Position numbers and translations under genes: made by a program
Notes under the pieces: model-generated
Database searches by the model: none
The model's input: only the letters and a program-made list of their open reading frames with translations
Told to the model about the DNA's origin: nothing
Origin: JAHIZC01 sp043813305
Lineage (GTDB): Bacteria; Omnitrophota; Gorgyraeia; Gygaellales; Profunditerraquicolaceae
Assembly (NCBI GenBank): GCA_043813305.1
Contig: JBDRLC010000059.1
Coordinates: 1 to 63,617, forward strand
DNA: 63,617 nt
Direction: 5' to 3'
Shown: positions 42,787 to 51,412 of the stretch, piece after piece
How positions within the stretch are numbered: the stretch's first letter is position 1
Layout of the letters: every line of letters starts with the position of its first letter

Positions 42787-43251
42787 CTATTTATGTTGCA
42801 TCAACTTACGGAAGTTCCCGAAAATAGAATCTAAAACAATGCTCCAGAATATATGATCTTTTTTATCAAAATGAATTGAGGCAGAAACTGACTTGCCGGA
42901 AACACTGATTAATCGCACTCCTGTATCAAACTTATATTTCCTTTTTATTCGAGGACTGACCATCCTTGACCATCTTACCTGCCCTGTCATACAGACTGGT
43001 TTTTTTAACTTTGGTAAATATAACTCTATATATAGGTAGTCTCCCATTTTTAATCTCCTGCTAGAAGAGAATCTTAAACCTTCAATATTGATATTTCTGC
43101 TTAACCCCTGATATTTATCTTATAAAAGCCTATCCTCTTCCTTTTTCACCACCTGAAACTTAACCTTGGTTTTGATATCGTAAGCGACTCGAAAATATAT
43201 CTTTGCTTCCGTATCAAACCTTAGATATTTCCTCTTTTCTCTATTATTCAT
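42787..43251 (-). pseudogene. PilZ-domain protein gene interrupted by an in-frame TAA
   Basis: From the ATG at 43251 (GGAGG site upstream) one frame runs to 42787 with a single TAA at 43120-43122 (codon 44). Before the stop it has the PilZ RxxxR-type start (NNREKRKYLRFDTEAK), and after it the second motif region (SRNINIEGLRFSSS) and a PilZ C-terminus (GDYLYIELYLPKL ... GVRLISV). PilZ domains bind c-di-GMP. The rest of the frame is well kept, so the mutation is recent, the stop is read through, or there is a base error. A restart at the ATG at 43047 would give 86 residues lacking both ligand motifs. Confidence 0.8.
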
Positions 43252-43296
43252 TCCCCCTCCTGTTGTGTCTAAATTTTATAGACAGGTATTTACAGA

Positions 43297-43812
43297 TTAA
43301 GATTTCTTATATAACCCAACTAGTTCGGCCTTATCGAGAATATGCCCCTGCATTACCTCTTCTATCTCTTCTTTGCTAACTCCCTCCTCCAAATTCAACA
43401 TAGCATCCAGGGCATAAATCTTGAAAAAATAGCGGTGTGTTCCAGAGGGAGGACAGGGTCCGCCGTAATCTAATCTTTTGAAATCATTCATCCCCTGCTT
43501 ACCGGGAATGCTATTCTCTTCTACCCGCGAAATACCGGGCTCGATATCATAGACGATCCAATGATCCCAATTCCCCATCGGAGCGTCAGGATCATCAACT
43601 ATCAAAACTAGACTTTTAGAACCTTCAGGAGTATTCTCTATAATTAGAGCAGGATTCAAATCATCTCCCTGACAGGTAAATTTCCTGGGAATCAATTGAT
43701 TATGCTTAAATTCCGGACTGGTTATCTGCATCAAGCCACCTCCCCCTGGAACCTCTGAAAAAACACGGCCAAGACATAATAAACTCATCAGCAGTGCAAT
43801 AATTATTCTCAT
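43297..43812 (-). CDS. Exported PEBP/YbhB-family protein
   Basis: A 171-residue protein with a signal peptide (about 1-19) and a phosphatidylethanolamine-binding-protein fold of the bacterial YbhB/YbcL type: LIVDDPDAPMGNWDHWIVYDI and LDYGGPCPPSGTHRYFFKIYALD carry the conserved Asp-Pro and Gly-x-His ligand-site motifs. Function in bacteria is unclear; proteins of this family are proposed to bind lipids or inhibit proteases or kinases. It overlaps the upstream coiled-coil gene by 4 bp (ATGA). Confidence 0.9.
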   Translation of the reverse strand: MRIIIALLMSLLCLGRVFSEVPGGGGLMQITSPEFKHNQLIPRKFTCQGDDLNPALIIENTPEGSKSLVLIVDDPDAPMGNWDHWIVYDIEPGISRVEENSIPGKQGMNDFKRLDYGGPCPPSGTHRYFFKIYALDAMLNLEEGVSKEEIEEVMQGHILDKAELVGLYKKS

Positions 43813-44285
43813 TGCATAAGTTCTCTTTCTTTGCGTAACCGCTCCTCCATCAACTTCTCCTCTTGCCTGAGCCTCTCATCCTCTTCCTGCTGCATCTTTA
43901 TTATCTCTTCTTCCAGACGTTGCTGCTGGAGCAACAGGCGTTCTTGCTCCTCTCGTATTCTTTTGCTTGCTTCATTTTGTTTCTCTACTTCTAACCTGAG
44001 TAACTCCTCCTCATCCGGTTCCTGCTGCTGGAGTAGGGCGCGTTTTTCCGCTTCCTCTCGTGCCCTTTTCTCTGCTTTCTCTACCCCTATTTGTTTTAAT
44101 CCTCTAATCATCCTGTTCCCAGATTCCAGTATTTGTTTTTCGGATACATTCTGCTGTATACCCGGAGAGTAAAACCCAAAAAAATAAAATGCTACCCCTG
44201 CCAACAGCAATACAATTATAATTTCCACCTTGGGCAACTTCTTCGGTTTATTTCCTTGCGCTCTCGCTTTTATTTCCGGCTCCAT
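43809..44285 (-). CDS. Small membrane protein with Gln/Glu/Arg-rich coiled coil
   Basis: A protein of about 158 residues with a basic N-terminus, one membrane helix (VEIIIVLLLAGVAFYFFGFY) and a C-terminal half that is almost entirely charged coiled coil (many EE, RQEE and LLQQQ runs). I start it at the ATG at 44285, which has a GGAGG site eight bases upstream; an ATG at 44309 overlaps the previous stop. I do not recognise a family. The composition resembles TolA-like or stalk proteins, but that is a weak analogy. Confidence 0.7.
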   Translation of the reverse strand: MEPEIKARAQGNKPKKLPKVEIIIVLLLAGVAFYFFGFYSPGIQQNVSEKQILESGNRMIRGLKQIGVEKAEKRAREEAEKRALLQQQEPDEEELLRLEVEKQNEASKRIREEQERLLLQQQRLEEEIIKMQQEEDERLRQEEKLMEERLRKERELMQ

Positions 44286-44299
44286 TTTATCTCCCTCCT

Positions 44300-44545
44300 T
44301 TACTTCCATCTAAAATACACAAAAATCCTACCCCAACCGGTTTTGGATTTAACCAGCCTACTGTAAAGTTTACGGTAATCCTTCTTCATCAAAAAATTAA
44401 TGATGCGATTCTTTGTTTCTCCTGCATGCGTGCCGTAAGATATCTCTATCAGGCTAGCCCGGTTAACCTTGGCCTTATACAGGGCTTGCGCTAATTTATC
44501 CTCCATATCCGCCGTACCGGCAGATAAGTTCAATTTTATCTTCAT
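44300..44545 (-). CDS. Small Smr-like domain protein
   Basis: An 81-residue protein. KLAQALYKAKVNRASLIEIS followed by YGTHAGETKNRIINFL resembles the Smr domain, where a helix precedes an I-x-H/Y-G-x-G loop and a second helix; the loop here reads SYGTHAGE. Smr domains act as nucleases or nucleic-acid binders in MutS2 and related proteins. The match is partial and from memory. A good promoter ends only about 12 bp before the ATG, so the mRNA has almost no leader. Confidence 0.55.
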   Translation of the reverse strand: MKIKLNLSAGTADMEDKLAQALYKAKVNRASLIEISYGTHAGETKNRIINFLMKKDYRKLYSRLVKSKTGWGRIFVYFRWK

Positions 44546-44557
44546 CGATTGTTTTTC

Positions 44558-44586
44558 ATTTTACAGCTTCCAGCCAACTAGGTCAA
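44558..44586 (-). promoter_or_regulatory. Promoter of the Smr-like, coiled-coil and PEBP genes
   Basis: TTGACC (44581-44586), a 17-bp spacer and TAAAAT (44558-44563) on the minus strand. The expected start is about 44551, six bases before the ATG at 44545, leaving no room for a ribosome binding site. Confidence 0.7.
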
Positions 44587-44635
44587 GCAGCAATTATAAT
44601 CTTTTCTTCAAGAAGGGTCTTTTCGGTCTTGCTTG

Positions 44636-44880
44636 CGCGTGCTGAAATTTTTTGCCGTCTGTCCCTCCGCTTCGCTACGGGATCCTTCTTAAGAGAAATC
44701 CTGAGCCTATCGAAGGATTTCGGTTTACGGCTCTCTCCCGGAGAGGTTTACAGTATAGGCATCCTCCGTTCGCCGTAACTCCCTGCCTGCCCTGACTGCC
44801 GTCAGGCAGGCGGCAGGCAGGCTCACAGACTCACATACCTATCTATTAAGAGCGTGCCAAAAAATTTCTAATGCACGCGC
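44636..44880. repeat. ~245-bp region bounded by inverted repeats
   Basis: GCGCGTGC plus GAAATTTTTTG at 44636-44655 recur in inverted order near 44858-44880 (CAAAAAATTTC, GCACGCGC), giving an 8-bp and an 11-bp helix. Inside lie several hairpins: AAATCC/GGATTT containing TTCGATAGGCTCAGG, CTCTCCGGGAGAG within TTACGGC/GCCGTAA, and the CTGCCTGACGG-type palindrome at 44782-44822. No open reading frame looks real. It could be a small non-autonomous element or a structured RNA. Confidence 0.6.
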
Positions 44881-44911
44881 CGGCAAGCCCGCAAAAGCCC
44901 CTTTAGCTGAG

Positions 44912-45115
44912 AAGATTTTATCCTGAACTAATGGGTGACGAGGCATATTCATCGCGGCACATAAGGAAGTCTGAGCGGGCAGGGTTGCCCCGCTAATACA
45001 TGTCAGGCAGAGCGAGGACTTCCGCTAGAGCGAAGATTTTCCTCGCTGGGGAAAATCGAGCGGTGACGCGAGGAATGTGCCTCGGCAGAACCCATTCTCT
45101 GGGATAAAATTTTAA
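44912..45115 (+). ncRNA. Candidate structured RNA (~205 nt), class unknown
   Basis: Long-range pairing on the plus strand: GATTTTATCC (44914-44923) with GGATAAAAT (45102-45110), ATGGGT with ACCCAT, and CGAGGCATATTCATCGCG (44939-44956) with 45068-45085 except one U-G pair and one A-G mismatch. Nested inside are GGAAGTC/GACTTCC, AGCGGG/CCCGCT and GATTTTCC/GGAAAATC hairpins. Wobble pairs fit the plus strand better than the minus. It lies before the promoter of the carbohydrate enzyme. It is not a tRNA or tmRNA, and lacks the conserved core of RNase P. Confidence 0.5.
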
Positions 45116-45134
45116 AGATGAAGAAAATTTTCTG

Positions 45135-45162
45135 TGGACAAATGGTTTAAAACAGGTAAAAT
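45135..45162 (+). promoter_or_regulatory. Possible promoter of the carbohydrate-enzyme gene
   Basis: TGGACA (45135-45140), a 16-bp spacer and TAAAAT (45157-45162) on the plus strand, 22 bp before the ATG at 45185 with its GGAG site. Confidence 0.5.
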
Positions 45163-45184
45163 AGTTAATCTACGGAGCAAGAGC

Positions 45185-48100
45185 ATGAACGTCAAAATAA
45201 AAAAACCTAAATACCATCTTAGGGAAAACGGCGAATTCGTCATCGAAAACTACAACTTCTCCAAACCATTTGCCAACTTCTTCCCGGGTATCGCCGGAAA
45301 ATACGGCATACCGATGTGGGTATTTTATGTCAACCGCGGACAGGGCATAGCCAGTTTCGGCACCCATAATAAGAACCAGGCAATAATGGAATTTATCTCC
45401 GCAAATAAAGCCTGGCAGCTCGTCTCCTTACAGGGATTCCGCACCTTTATCAAGCTTACCTCCGGCACTAAGACTATTTTTTATGAGCCCTTTCATAATG
45501 GCTTTACAAATCTGGACTTTAATCTGAAAAACCGGATGATAATTACCTCTGGCGGTATGACCTTAGAGGAAGAGAATTTATCCTTGGGCCTGGCAGTAAA
45601 GGTAGAATTCTTTAATATACCGAATGATAATTATGCAGGATTGGCAAGGATAGTAACGCTGAAAAACCTGAGTAGACTGCCTAAAAAGATGCAAGTACTC
45701 GATGGGCTGCCTCAAATAATTCCATACGGCACAAGCGACTTATTCATCAAACACCTGAGCCGGACTATCGAAGCCTGGATGAACGTCGAGAACCTCTCCC
45801 GCGGCGTACCTTTCTATAAATTAGCGGTTGAGCCTGTAGACAGGCCGGAAGTGGTCCATATAGAAGGGGGCAACTTCTATTTAGGCTTCCTCTATAATAA
45901 TGGAAAAAGGCCTAAGGTCATAAAACCGATAATTGACCCTGACTGTATATTCAACCCGGTAACCGACTTCTCCTGCCCTTACCAATTCCTCAGTCAAAAA
46001 TATTTTCAATACCCCGGGAATCAATCTAGTAACAGTAAGACCCCCTGCGCTTTCAGTCTGATCGACCTAAATATATCACCTAAAGAAACGGTCAGCTTCC
46101 ATTCTGTTACCGGGTACATGAGAAACCTAGATACTCTCAATGATTCCGTCGGAAAGATTACTACCCCTGATTATATTCTCTCTAAAAAAGAGGAAAATAA
46201 AAAGCTCATAGAGCAACTACAACAAGATATATCTACTTCCAGCAGCTCTAGAAAATTCGACCTCTACGCTAAACAGACATATCTGGATAATATCCTGCGA
46301 GGTGGTTATCCTGTAATCTTCAAATCCGGCAGGTCTGAATCTGTGTTTTATCTCTACTCTAGAAAACATGGAGACCTGGAAAGAGACTATAATAAATTTT
46401 CATTGCAGCCAACCTACTTTTCCCAGGGTAACGGCAACTATCGTGATACGAATCAAAATCGAAGGTGTAACGTTTGGTTTAATCCCGAAATTCGCGACGA
46501 AGACTTGGTTTATTTCCTGAACCTTCTGCAGACTGACGGGTTTAATCCCTTAGTGGTCAAAGGTGCTAAATTCATACTAAAAAAACACACCGATCTTAAT
46601 TCAGTACTCAAAGATTCGCTTGCTGATGAAAAACGGATTTCAGAACTATCTTCGATGATGAGCAAACCTTTTACTCCCGGAGAATTAATCCTTTTTATCG
46701 AGAATAACGCCATTAAAATCAATTGTACTTACGATGAATTTCTTAACCTTCTACTCTCGCATGCAAGCAGAATCCCGGAAGCTGAACACGGTGAAGGGTT
46801 CTGGACTGACCACTGGACTTACAACCTTGACCTTTTAGAAAGTTATCTAGGTATATATCCCGAGAAACTGAGAGAAACACTATTTGAGAAAGAGCTCTTC
46901 ACTTATTATGATAATGCTGAGATAGTCCGGCCGAGAAGCGAAAAATATATCCTCTATAACGGCCTGCCCAGACAGCTGCATTCGGTTGCCAAGCACCATA
47001 AAAAAGCAGAGATGATCGCCAGCAGAACAACTTGGCCTCATCTAGTCAGAACCCAATACGGAATCGGAGAAATATATAAAACTACCCTGACTAATAAACT
47101 ATTCTGCCTGTTTAGTAATAAGATGGCATCATTTGACCCCTTGGGGGTAGGGATCGAAATGGAGGCAAATAAACCGAACTGGTTTGATGCACTTAACGGC
47201 CTTCCCGCTCTTTTTGGCTCTTCGCTTTGCGAAACCCAGGAACTCAAAAGGCTCGCTTTGTTTCTTAAGCTCTCTTTAGAAAAAATAAATCCGGAAAAAG
47301 TCAAAATCACCAAAGAGATCTACGACTTATTATCCGGTTTAAACCGGCTCACCCGGGAGTACCTCGATAGCAAGTCTCCTGACAAAGATTACAAATTCTG
47401 GGATAAAAGCTGTTCTCTGAAAGAGGAATACCGCCGCAAAACTACTCTTGGTTTAAACGGCATAGAAATCACAGTCCCCCTTGATGAATTAATCGTGACT
47501 CTAAATAATTTCCTGGAGAAGATACGTTTGGGGATCCAAAAAGCTTATGACAGGAAAAAAAATATTTATTATACTTATTTTATTAACCAGGTCAGCGGAT
47601 ACGATCCCCTTAAACCACCTTTTATAAAACCCACTAAATTCACGCAAAAGAAACTACCCTTCTTCTTAGAATCACAGATGCATGCTTTACGATTAAGTGA
47701 CAATACAGTTGAAGCTGGCAAACTATATCGCGCAGTAAAAAGAAGTTCTCTCTACGATAAAAAGCTTAGGATGTATAAAGTAACTTCTTCATTAAAAGAG
47801 ATGCCCGAAGAGATCGGCAGATGCCAGATATTTGCTCCTGGATGGCTGGAGAATGAATCAATATGGCTGCATATGGAATATAAATACCTGCTTGAGATAT
47901 TAAAAAAAGGGCTATATAAAGAATTCTTCTCTGAATTTAAGAAATTACTTATTCCTTTTCAGGATCCTCAAAGATACGGACGCAGTATACTGGAGAATTC
48001 TTCTTTTATAGTAAGTAGCGCTTTCCCTGACCGTAATCTGCACGGGAATGGCTTCGTGGCGCGGTTATCCGGCTCAACCGCAGAGTTTGTGAATATCTGG

Positions 48101-48421
48101 TTGATGATCAACGCTGGAATTAAACCATTCTATCTAAACGATTCTGCTGAATTAAATCTACGCTTCAAACCTATACTGGCAGGATGGTTATTTGACCGTC
48201 GCGGCAGGTATAGTTTTAATTTTTTGGGGAGAATTCGAGTAACCTATCATAACCCTAAAAGAAAAGCTACTTTTGGCAGGAATGCCGCAAAGGTAAAAAA
48301 AATAATTCTGAATAACCGGTCAAAAGAGCCGGTTAAAATCCAATCTGACTTTATCCCCGCACCTTATGCCCAACAGATCAGGTCCCGTCAGCTTGAAAGA
48401 ATTGATATATTCCTGGAATAG
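45185..48421 (+). CDS. Large cellobiose-phosphorylase-like (GH94-related) carbohydrate enzyme
   Basis: About 1079 residues without signal peptide. The N-terminal ~300 residues resemble the beta-sandwich of cellobiose-phosphorylase-type proteins (KPFANFFPGIAGKYGIPMWV, IASFGTHNKNQAIMEF), and the middle has the helical-barrel stretch GEGFWTDHWTYNLDLLESYL near residue 538, followed by a catalytic-type barrel to the end. Related proteins act on beta-glucosides or oligosaccharides by phosphorolysis. The exact substrate and the catalytic Asp cannot be fixed by eye. The ATG at 45185 has a GGAG site seven bases upstream. It is one of only three plus-strand genes and converges with the barrel gene at 48426. 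Confidence 0.65.
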   Translation: MNVKIKKPKYHLRENGEFVIENYNFSKPFANFFPGIAGKYGIPMWVFYVNRGQGIASFGTHNKNQAIMEFISANKAWQLVSLQGFRTFIKLTSGTKTIFYEPFHNGFTNLDFNLKNRMIITSGGMTLEEENLSLGLAVKVEFFNIPNDNYAGLARIVTLKNLSRLPKKMQVLDGLPQIIPYGTSDLFIKHLSRTIEAWMNVENLSRGVPFYKLAVEPVDRPEVVHIEGGNFYLGFLYNNGKRPKVIKPIIDPDCIFNPVTDFSCPYQFLSQKYFQYPGNQSSNSKTPCAFSLIDLNISPKETVSFHSVTGYMRNLDTLNDSVGKITTPDYILSKKEENKKLIEQLQQDISTSSSSRKFDLYAKQTYLDNILRGGYPVIFKSGRSESVFYLYSRKHGDLERDYNKFSLQPTYFSQGNGNYRDTNQNRRCNVWFNPEIRDEDLVYFLNLLQTDGFNPLVVKGAKFILKKHTDLNSVLKDSLADEKRISELSSMMSKPFTPGELILFIENNAIKINCTYDEFLNLLLSHASRIPEAEHGEGFWTDHWTYNLDLLESYLGIYPEKLRETLFEKELFTYYDNAEIVRPRSEKYILYNGLPRQLHSVAKHHKKAEMIASRTTWPHLVRTQYGIGEIYKTTLTNKLFCLFSNKMASFDPLGVGIEMEANKPNWFDALNGLPALFGSSLCETQELKRLALFLKLSLEKINPEKVKITKEIYDLLSGLNRLTREYLDSKSPDKDYKFWDKSCSLKEEYRRKTTLGLNGIEITVPLDELIVTLNNFLEKIRLGIQKAYDRKKNIYYTYFINQVSGYDPLKPPFIKPTKFTQKKLPFFLESQMHALRLSDNTVEAGKLYRAVKRSSLYDKKLRMYKVTSSLKEMPEEIGRCQIFAPGWLENESIWLHMEYKYLLEILKKGLYKEFFSEFKKLLIPFQDPQRYGRSILENSSFIVSSAFPDRNLHGNGFVARLSGSTAEFVNIWLMINAGIKPFYLNDSAELNLRFKPILAGWLFDRRGRYSFNFLGRIRVTYHNPKRKATFGRNAAKVKKIILNNRSKEPVKIQSDFIPAPYAQQIRSRQLERIDIFLE

Positions 48422-48425
48422 TTTA

Positions 48426-51173
48426 TTAGAATCTGCGGCTGTAGTAAAGACGCCAGACGTGGCGGGTGTCAATAGTCTTTAAAGATCCGCCATAAGGATC
48501 CCAATCGATATTAAGCACTCCGCCTATATAGGGATTGCGGCTGGCTTCGCCGTATTGGAAGGTAAAATCTTCATTATCTGAAACGCGGTAAATAAATTCG
48601 CTAAAGAAGTTGTGGTGGCCGATTACCTTTGTCATATTGTTTGTCAAACCGTCTAGATCCTGCCAACGAGAATAAGTATATCTAAAAAACGCGGCTAGTT
48701 TTGCTGTAGGCTGATATCCTAATTCAAGGCCAATGTGGTTAATATTATCATCCACCTGGCCTGCCTTCTCATATTCATTGCACGTATAATCCAAATAAAT
48801 CTGCAGATCTTCGGTAGGGTTAAGTTTCAGGCCGGTTTTAAATATATTGTAATATGGGTATGGCGGCTTAGGAAAATAGCCTTGACTATAGAGCCAGTTA
48901 TTAACATCCCGATAAGCAAAGCCATTCTCATAGGTTATCGTGGATTGGTTCCCGCTGTTATATATACCTCGCGGAAAATTATCATAAGCTAACGAGATAT
49001 CATTCGTATATTCCCATATACCATTGATTGCCAACCAATCAAATAATTTGTACTCCAATCCTAAAGAACCGGTTGATACTGAAGGATCTTTACCATCTTC
49101 AATTATGGTGTTCGCAAAATAATCTCTCGTGCGCAAATCAAATACAAAAGGATCAACACCTCCTTTGGTTTTCGGTAAATAATGATGGATCCCTAATAGC
49201 TTAGTTGTCAATTGATCATTAAGATCCCAGGTAACTTCCTGCCTGGTTACGTTCTCTATGAACTTGCCATTTGTGGCGTGGACATTACGTACGTCAATCA
49301 GGTTCTCTACCGTATTATCCCATAAGGAAGATTCAACTCTCAGGCCAACGACATCACGTCCGATATCTATTCCATTGCCTATTTTATAATTTCTGATATC
49401 ATCCCAACTCAACATTTTACCTTCACCTTGATAATAATATTTAAAGGGTTTGCGGAAATGAATATGCCTTCCCCACCACTCATCATCACGCGTCTCAACA
49501 TAAGAAGAAAGAGAAGGATCAAACGACTCATCCATATGAGCGGCAAAAAGCCTGAATTTAGTAAAACAATAGTCTTCTTCTTGCGGCTGAATTCCAAAAT
49601 AGCCGTGCTCTACATCCATAATGCTTTCTAGAGGGAACCTTCCGATAAGAGAAAAATAATAGGCGAAACCGCGCGATTCGCTACGGTACGTAGAGTTGCT
49701 CAGGTCATATTCAGAGCTGGAGTGAGCAACTTCAACGTTGGATTTGATGCCCTCTCTTAGTTCATATCCTAAATCTGCACCTCCTACAAAATTACGAGCG
49801 TCAAGCTTATCATTCTGATCAGAATTAAAACCAAAGCGAGTTGTTCCCGTAACTCCAAAATCTAAGTTATCTGTCAGATTTTGCTTAATCCGCATAGCAG
49901 AAACTAAATTATCAGCATCTGAATATTCCTGCCAGGGATCTTTGGGAGTTGCTACTGAAGTTGTAATAGCAGTATTCCCTCCCGCAGGGTTAAAGACGAA
50001 AGAAAAACCGCGTAAACTTGTCAAACGCCTTCCTTCACTGTCTCTTGCGAAAAAGGATACCTCATTATCCCAATAGCCTCTTGTAAAACTCACTGGAATT
50101 GCGGCAGAATTAAAAGTACCCGGCGTCCAGGCTCTGATCCAAGGGCTATCCTCCCACCAGATATGATTGTTTGATAGAGCTAACGGATCGTCTAATGTCA
50201 AGGCCTGGTTTTCGTAAGCAACCGGGTAGAATCTAAGGTTAAGATCTTGCTGATTATAATCAAGCCAAAGTTCTCGGAGAGGTTGAAAATCACGATCTAT
50301 TTTCATCTCAGGAATATGGAATATATCATTAACTGGGTCGTCGTAAGCTCCTTTGATATCGAAAGCATCGGTTTTACCGCCCTTAACTTTAATCTCGGGT
50401 AAAGCAAAAGAGTTACCTAAGGTACTGCTCTTTATCGTCTGGTTTATCGTATAGTGGCTATTAGACCAGTATTTTAATTCTATCTCTGCGGTATCGCCAA
50501 AATCACTAGTCACGGTAGTCTTTCTACTCTTACCGGTAAAACTCCATGGATCAACCATTATATTAGTATGAAAATTAAAACCGGATTCGTTATCTGTATC
50601 AAAATCCAGCCTTAATCTATCGTATATTCTAGGATCATAGGTATTCTCTCTCTGGTTAATGGCATCATTAGAGATCATCCGCCAGTTCTTTTCGTTTAAA
50701 TCCCAATTCGCCCTCTTCCAATTTGTATCCCCTGCGCTAAAGCCTAATCTTATCTGAACCTCCCCGCTTACGCCACTTTTTGATAGCCCGACTCCTTCCT
50801 TCTCCAGAGCATTTGTTTCAACTATAGCCGGCCTTTTCTCATAGTCCATATCTTTCCTATTGAGCTTATCTATCTCCTGGATTATCGCCTCCTGCCTATT
50901 CGGCATTAAATCGTACTCCTTAGCAACTACGGAAGTCACTTCTTTCTCAAAAATCTTATTAATATATTCTTTGGCGAGTTCATTTTCAGGATCTATAATC
51001 AGGGCCTTATCAAGCTCATCAAGGGCATCGCTAAACCGCCCTTCCATAAAATAGGAAATCCCCTCCCTGCAAAGGTAGCCGGATACCTCAGAAGCGCACA
51101 AGCCGGATCCTGCCAGAATAGATAGCAAAGCAGAAAATAGAGGAAATATCATAAATCGTTTGAAGTTAAACAT
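48426..51173 (-). CDS. Exported TPR plus predicted outer-membrane beta-barrel protein
   Basis: A 915-residue protein with a signal peptide (about 1-27), one TPR-like helical pair (YLCREGISYFMEGRFSDALD...), a charged linker, and from about residue 130 a long region of alternating polar/hydrophobic strands rich in Tyr, Trp, Asn and Asp, ending in an aromatic residue (WRLYYSRRF) as beta-barrels do. The N-terminal TPR closely resembles that of the usher-like protein at 52282, so the two may share an assembly partner. I do not know the family. The promoter's -10 box is only 7 bp from the ATG, which suggests a leaderless mRNA. Confidence 0.7.
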   Translation of the reverse strand: MFNFKRFMIFPLFSALLSILAGSGLCASEVSGYLCREGISYFMEGRFSDALDELDKALIIDPENELAKEYINKIFEKEVTSVVAKEYDLMPNRQEAIIQEIDKLNRKDMDYEKRPAIVETNALEKEGVGLSKSGVSGEVQIRLGFSAGDTNWKRANWDLNEKNWRMISNDAINQRENTYDPRIYDRLRLDFDTDNESGFNFHTNIMVDPWSFTGKSRKTTVTSDFGDTAEIELKYWSNSHYTINQTIKSSTLGNSFALPEIKVKGGKTDAFDIKGAYDDPVNDIFHIPEMKIDRDFQPLRELWLDYNQQDLNLRFYPVAYENQALTLDDPLALSNNHIWWEDSPWIRAWTPGTFNSAAIPVSFTRGYWDNEVSFFARDSEGRRLTSLRGFSFVFNPAGGNTAITTSVATPKDPWQEYSDADNLVSAMRIKQNLTDNLDFGVTGTTRFGFNSDQNDKLDARNFVGGADLGYELREGIKSNVEVAHSSSEYDLSNSTYRSESRGFAYYFSLIGRFPLESIMDVEHGYFGIQPQEEDYCFTKFRLFAAHMDESFDPSLSSYVETRDDEWWGRHIHFRKPFKYYYQGEGKMLSWDDIRNYKIGNGIDIGRDVVGLRVESSLWDNTVENLIDVRNVHATNGKFIENVTRQEVTWDLNDQLTTKLLGIHHYLPKTKGGVDPFVFDLRTRDYFANTIIEDGKDPSVSTGSLGLEYKLFDWLAINGIWEYTNDISLAYDNFPRGIYNSGNQSTITYENGFAYRDVNNWLYSQGYFPKPPYPYYNIFKTGLKLNPTEDLQIYLDYTCNEYEKAGQVDDNINHIGLELGYQPTAKLAAFFRYTYSRWQDLDGLTNNMTKVIGHHNFFSEFIYRVSDNEDFTFQYGEASRNPYIGGVLNIDWDPYGGSLKTIDTRHVWRLYYSRRF

Positions 51174-51180
51174 TGGATTT

Positions 51181-51209
51181 AATATACTGCTTTTTTAAAT
51201 TACCGTCAA
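51181..51209 (-). promoter_or_regulatory. Promoter of the 48426-51173 barrel gene (leaderless type)
   Basis: TTGACG (51204-51209), a 17-bp spacer and TATATT (51181-51186) on the minus strand. The ATG (51171-51173) begins seven bases after the -10 box, where transcription itself should start. Confidence 0.7.
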
Positions 51210-51252
51210 GAATAATCCTTGGGCTAATGTATAAATTTATAAATTGCACAAC

Positions 51253-51281
51253 TTGAAAACTGGTAAATTTTGTGGTATACT
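51253..51281 (+). promoter_or_regulatory. Promoter of the riboswitch transcript
   Basis: TTGAAA (51253-51258), a 17-bp spacer and TATACT (51276-51281) on the plus strand. It is divergent from the minus-strand promoter 44 bp away. Predicted start near 51288, leaving a leader of about 410 nt before the first coding ATG. Confidence 0.75.
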
Positions 51282-51289
51282 TTAGTTGA

Positions 51290-51340
51290 TGCTTCGACAT
51301 AGCTCAGCATCAATGGTGAGTGGAGTCGAACCATTGACAA
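51290..51340. repeat. Inverted repeat of the TTCGAC...GCTCAGC type in the leader
   Basis: GATGCTTCGACATAGCTCAG and ATGGTGAGTGGAGTCGAACC with closing arms AATGGT/ACCATT. It contains the same pieces as the element at 10741-10822. Confidence 0.65.
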
Positions 51341-51363
51341 TTAGGAATACCTAGTGATAAACT

Positions 51364-51412
51364 CCGTTAGAAATAATGGGGTTTAGCCCGTTAGAGGAAA
51401 ATTTCTAACGGG
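51364..51412. repeat. Compound copy of the CCCGTTAG palindrome abutting the riboswitch
   Basis: CCGTTAGAAAT at 51364-51374 and CCCGTTAGA at 51387-51395 both can pair with the single ATTTCTAACGGG at 51401-51412, which ends at the first base of the aptamer. The two left arms make it longer than a simple copy. Confidence 0.7.

Noticed and set aside
44912..45115. RNase P RNA
   Set aside because: The end (CAGAACCC before the closing helix) and the nested outer helices resemble RNase P, but the RNA is far too short and the GAGGAAAGTCC core, the bulged-U helix and the GGTAAACCCC region are missing.
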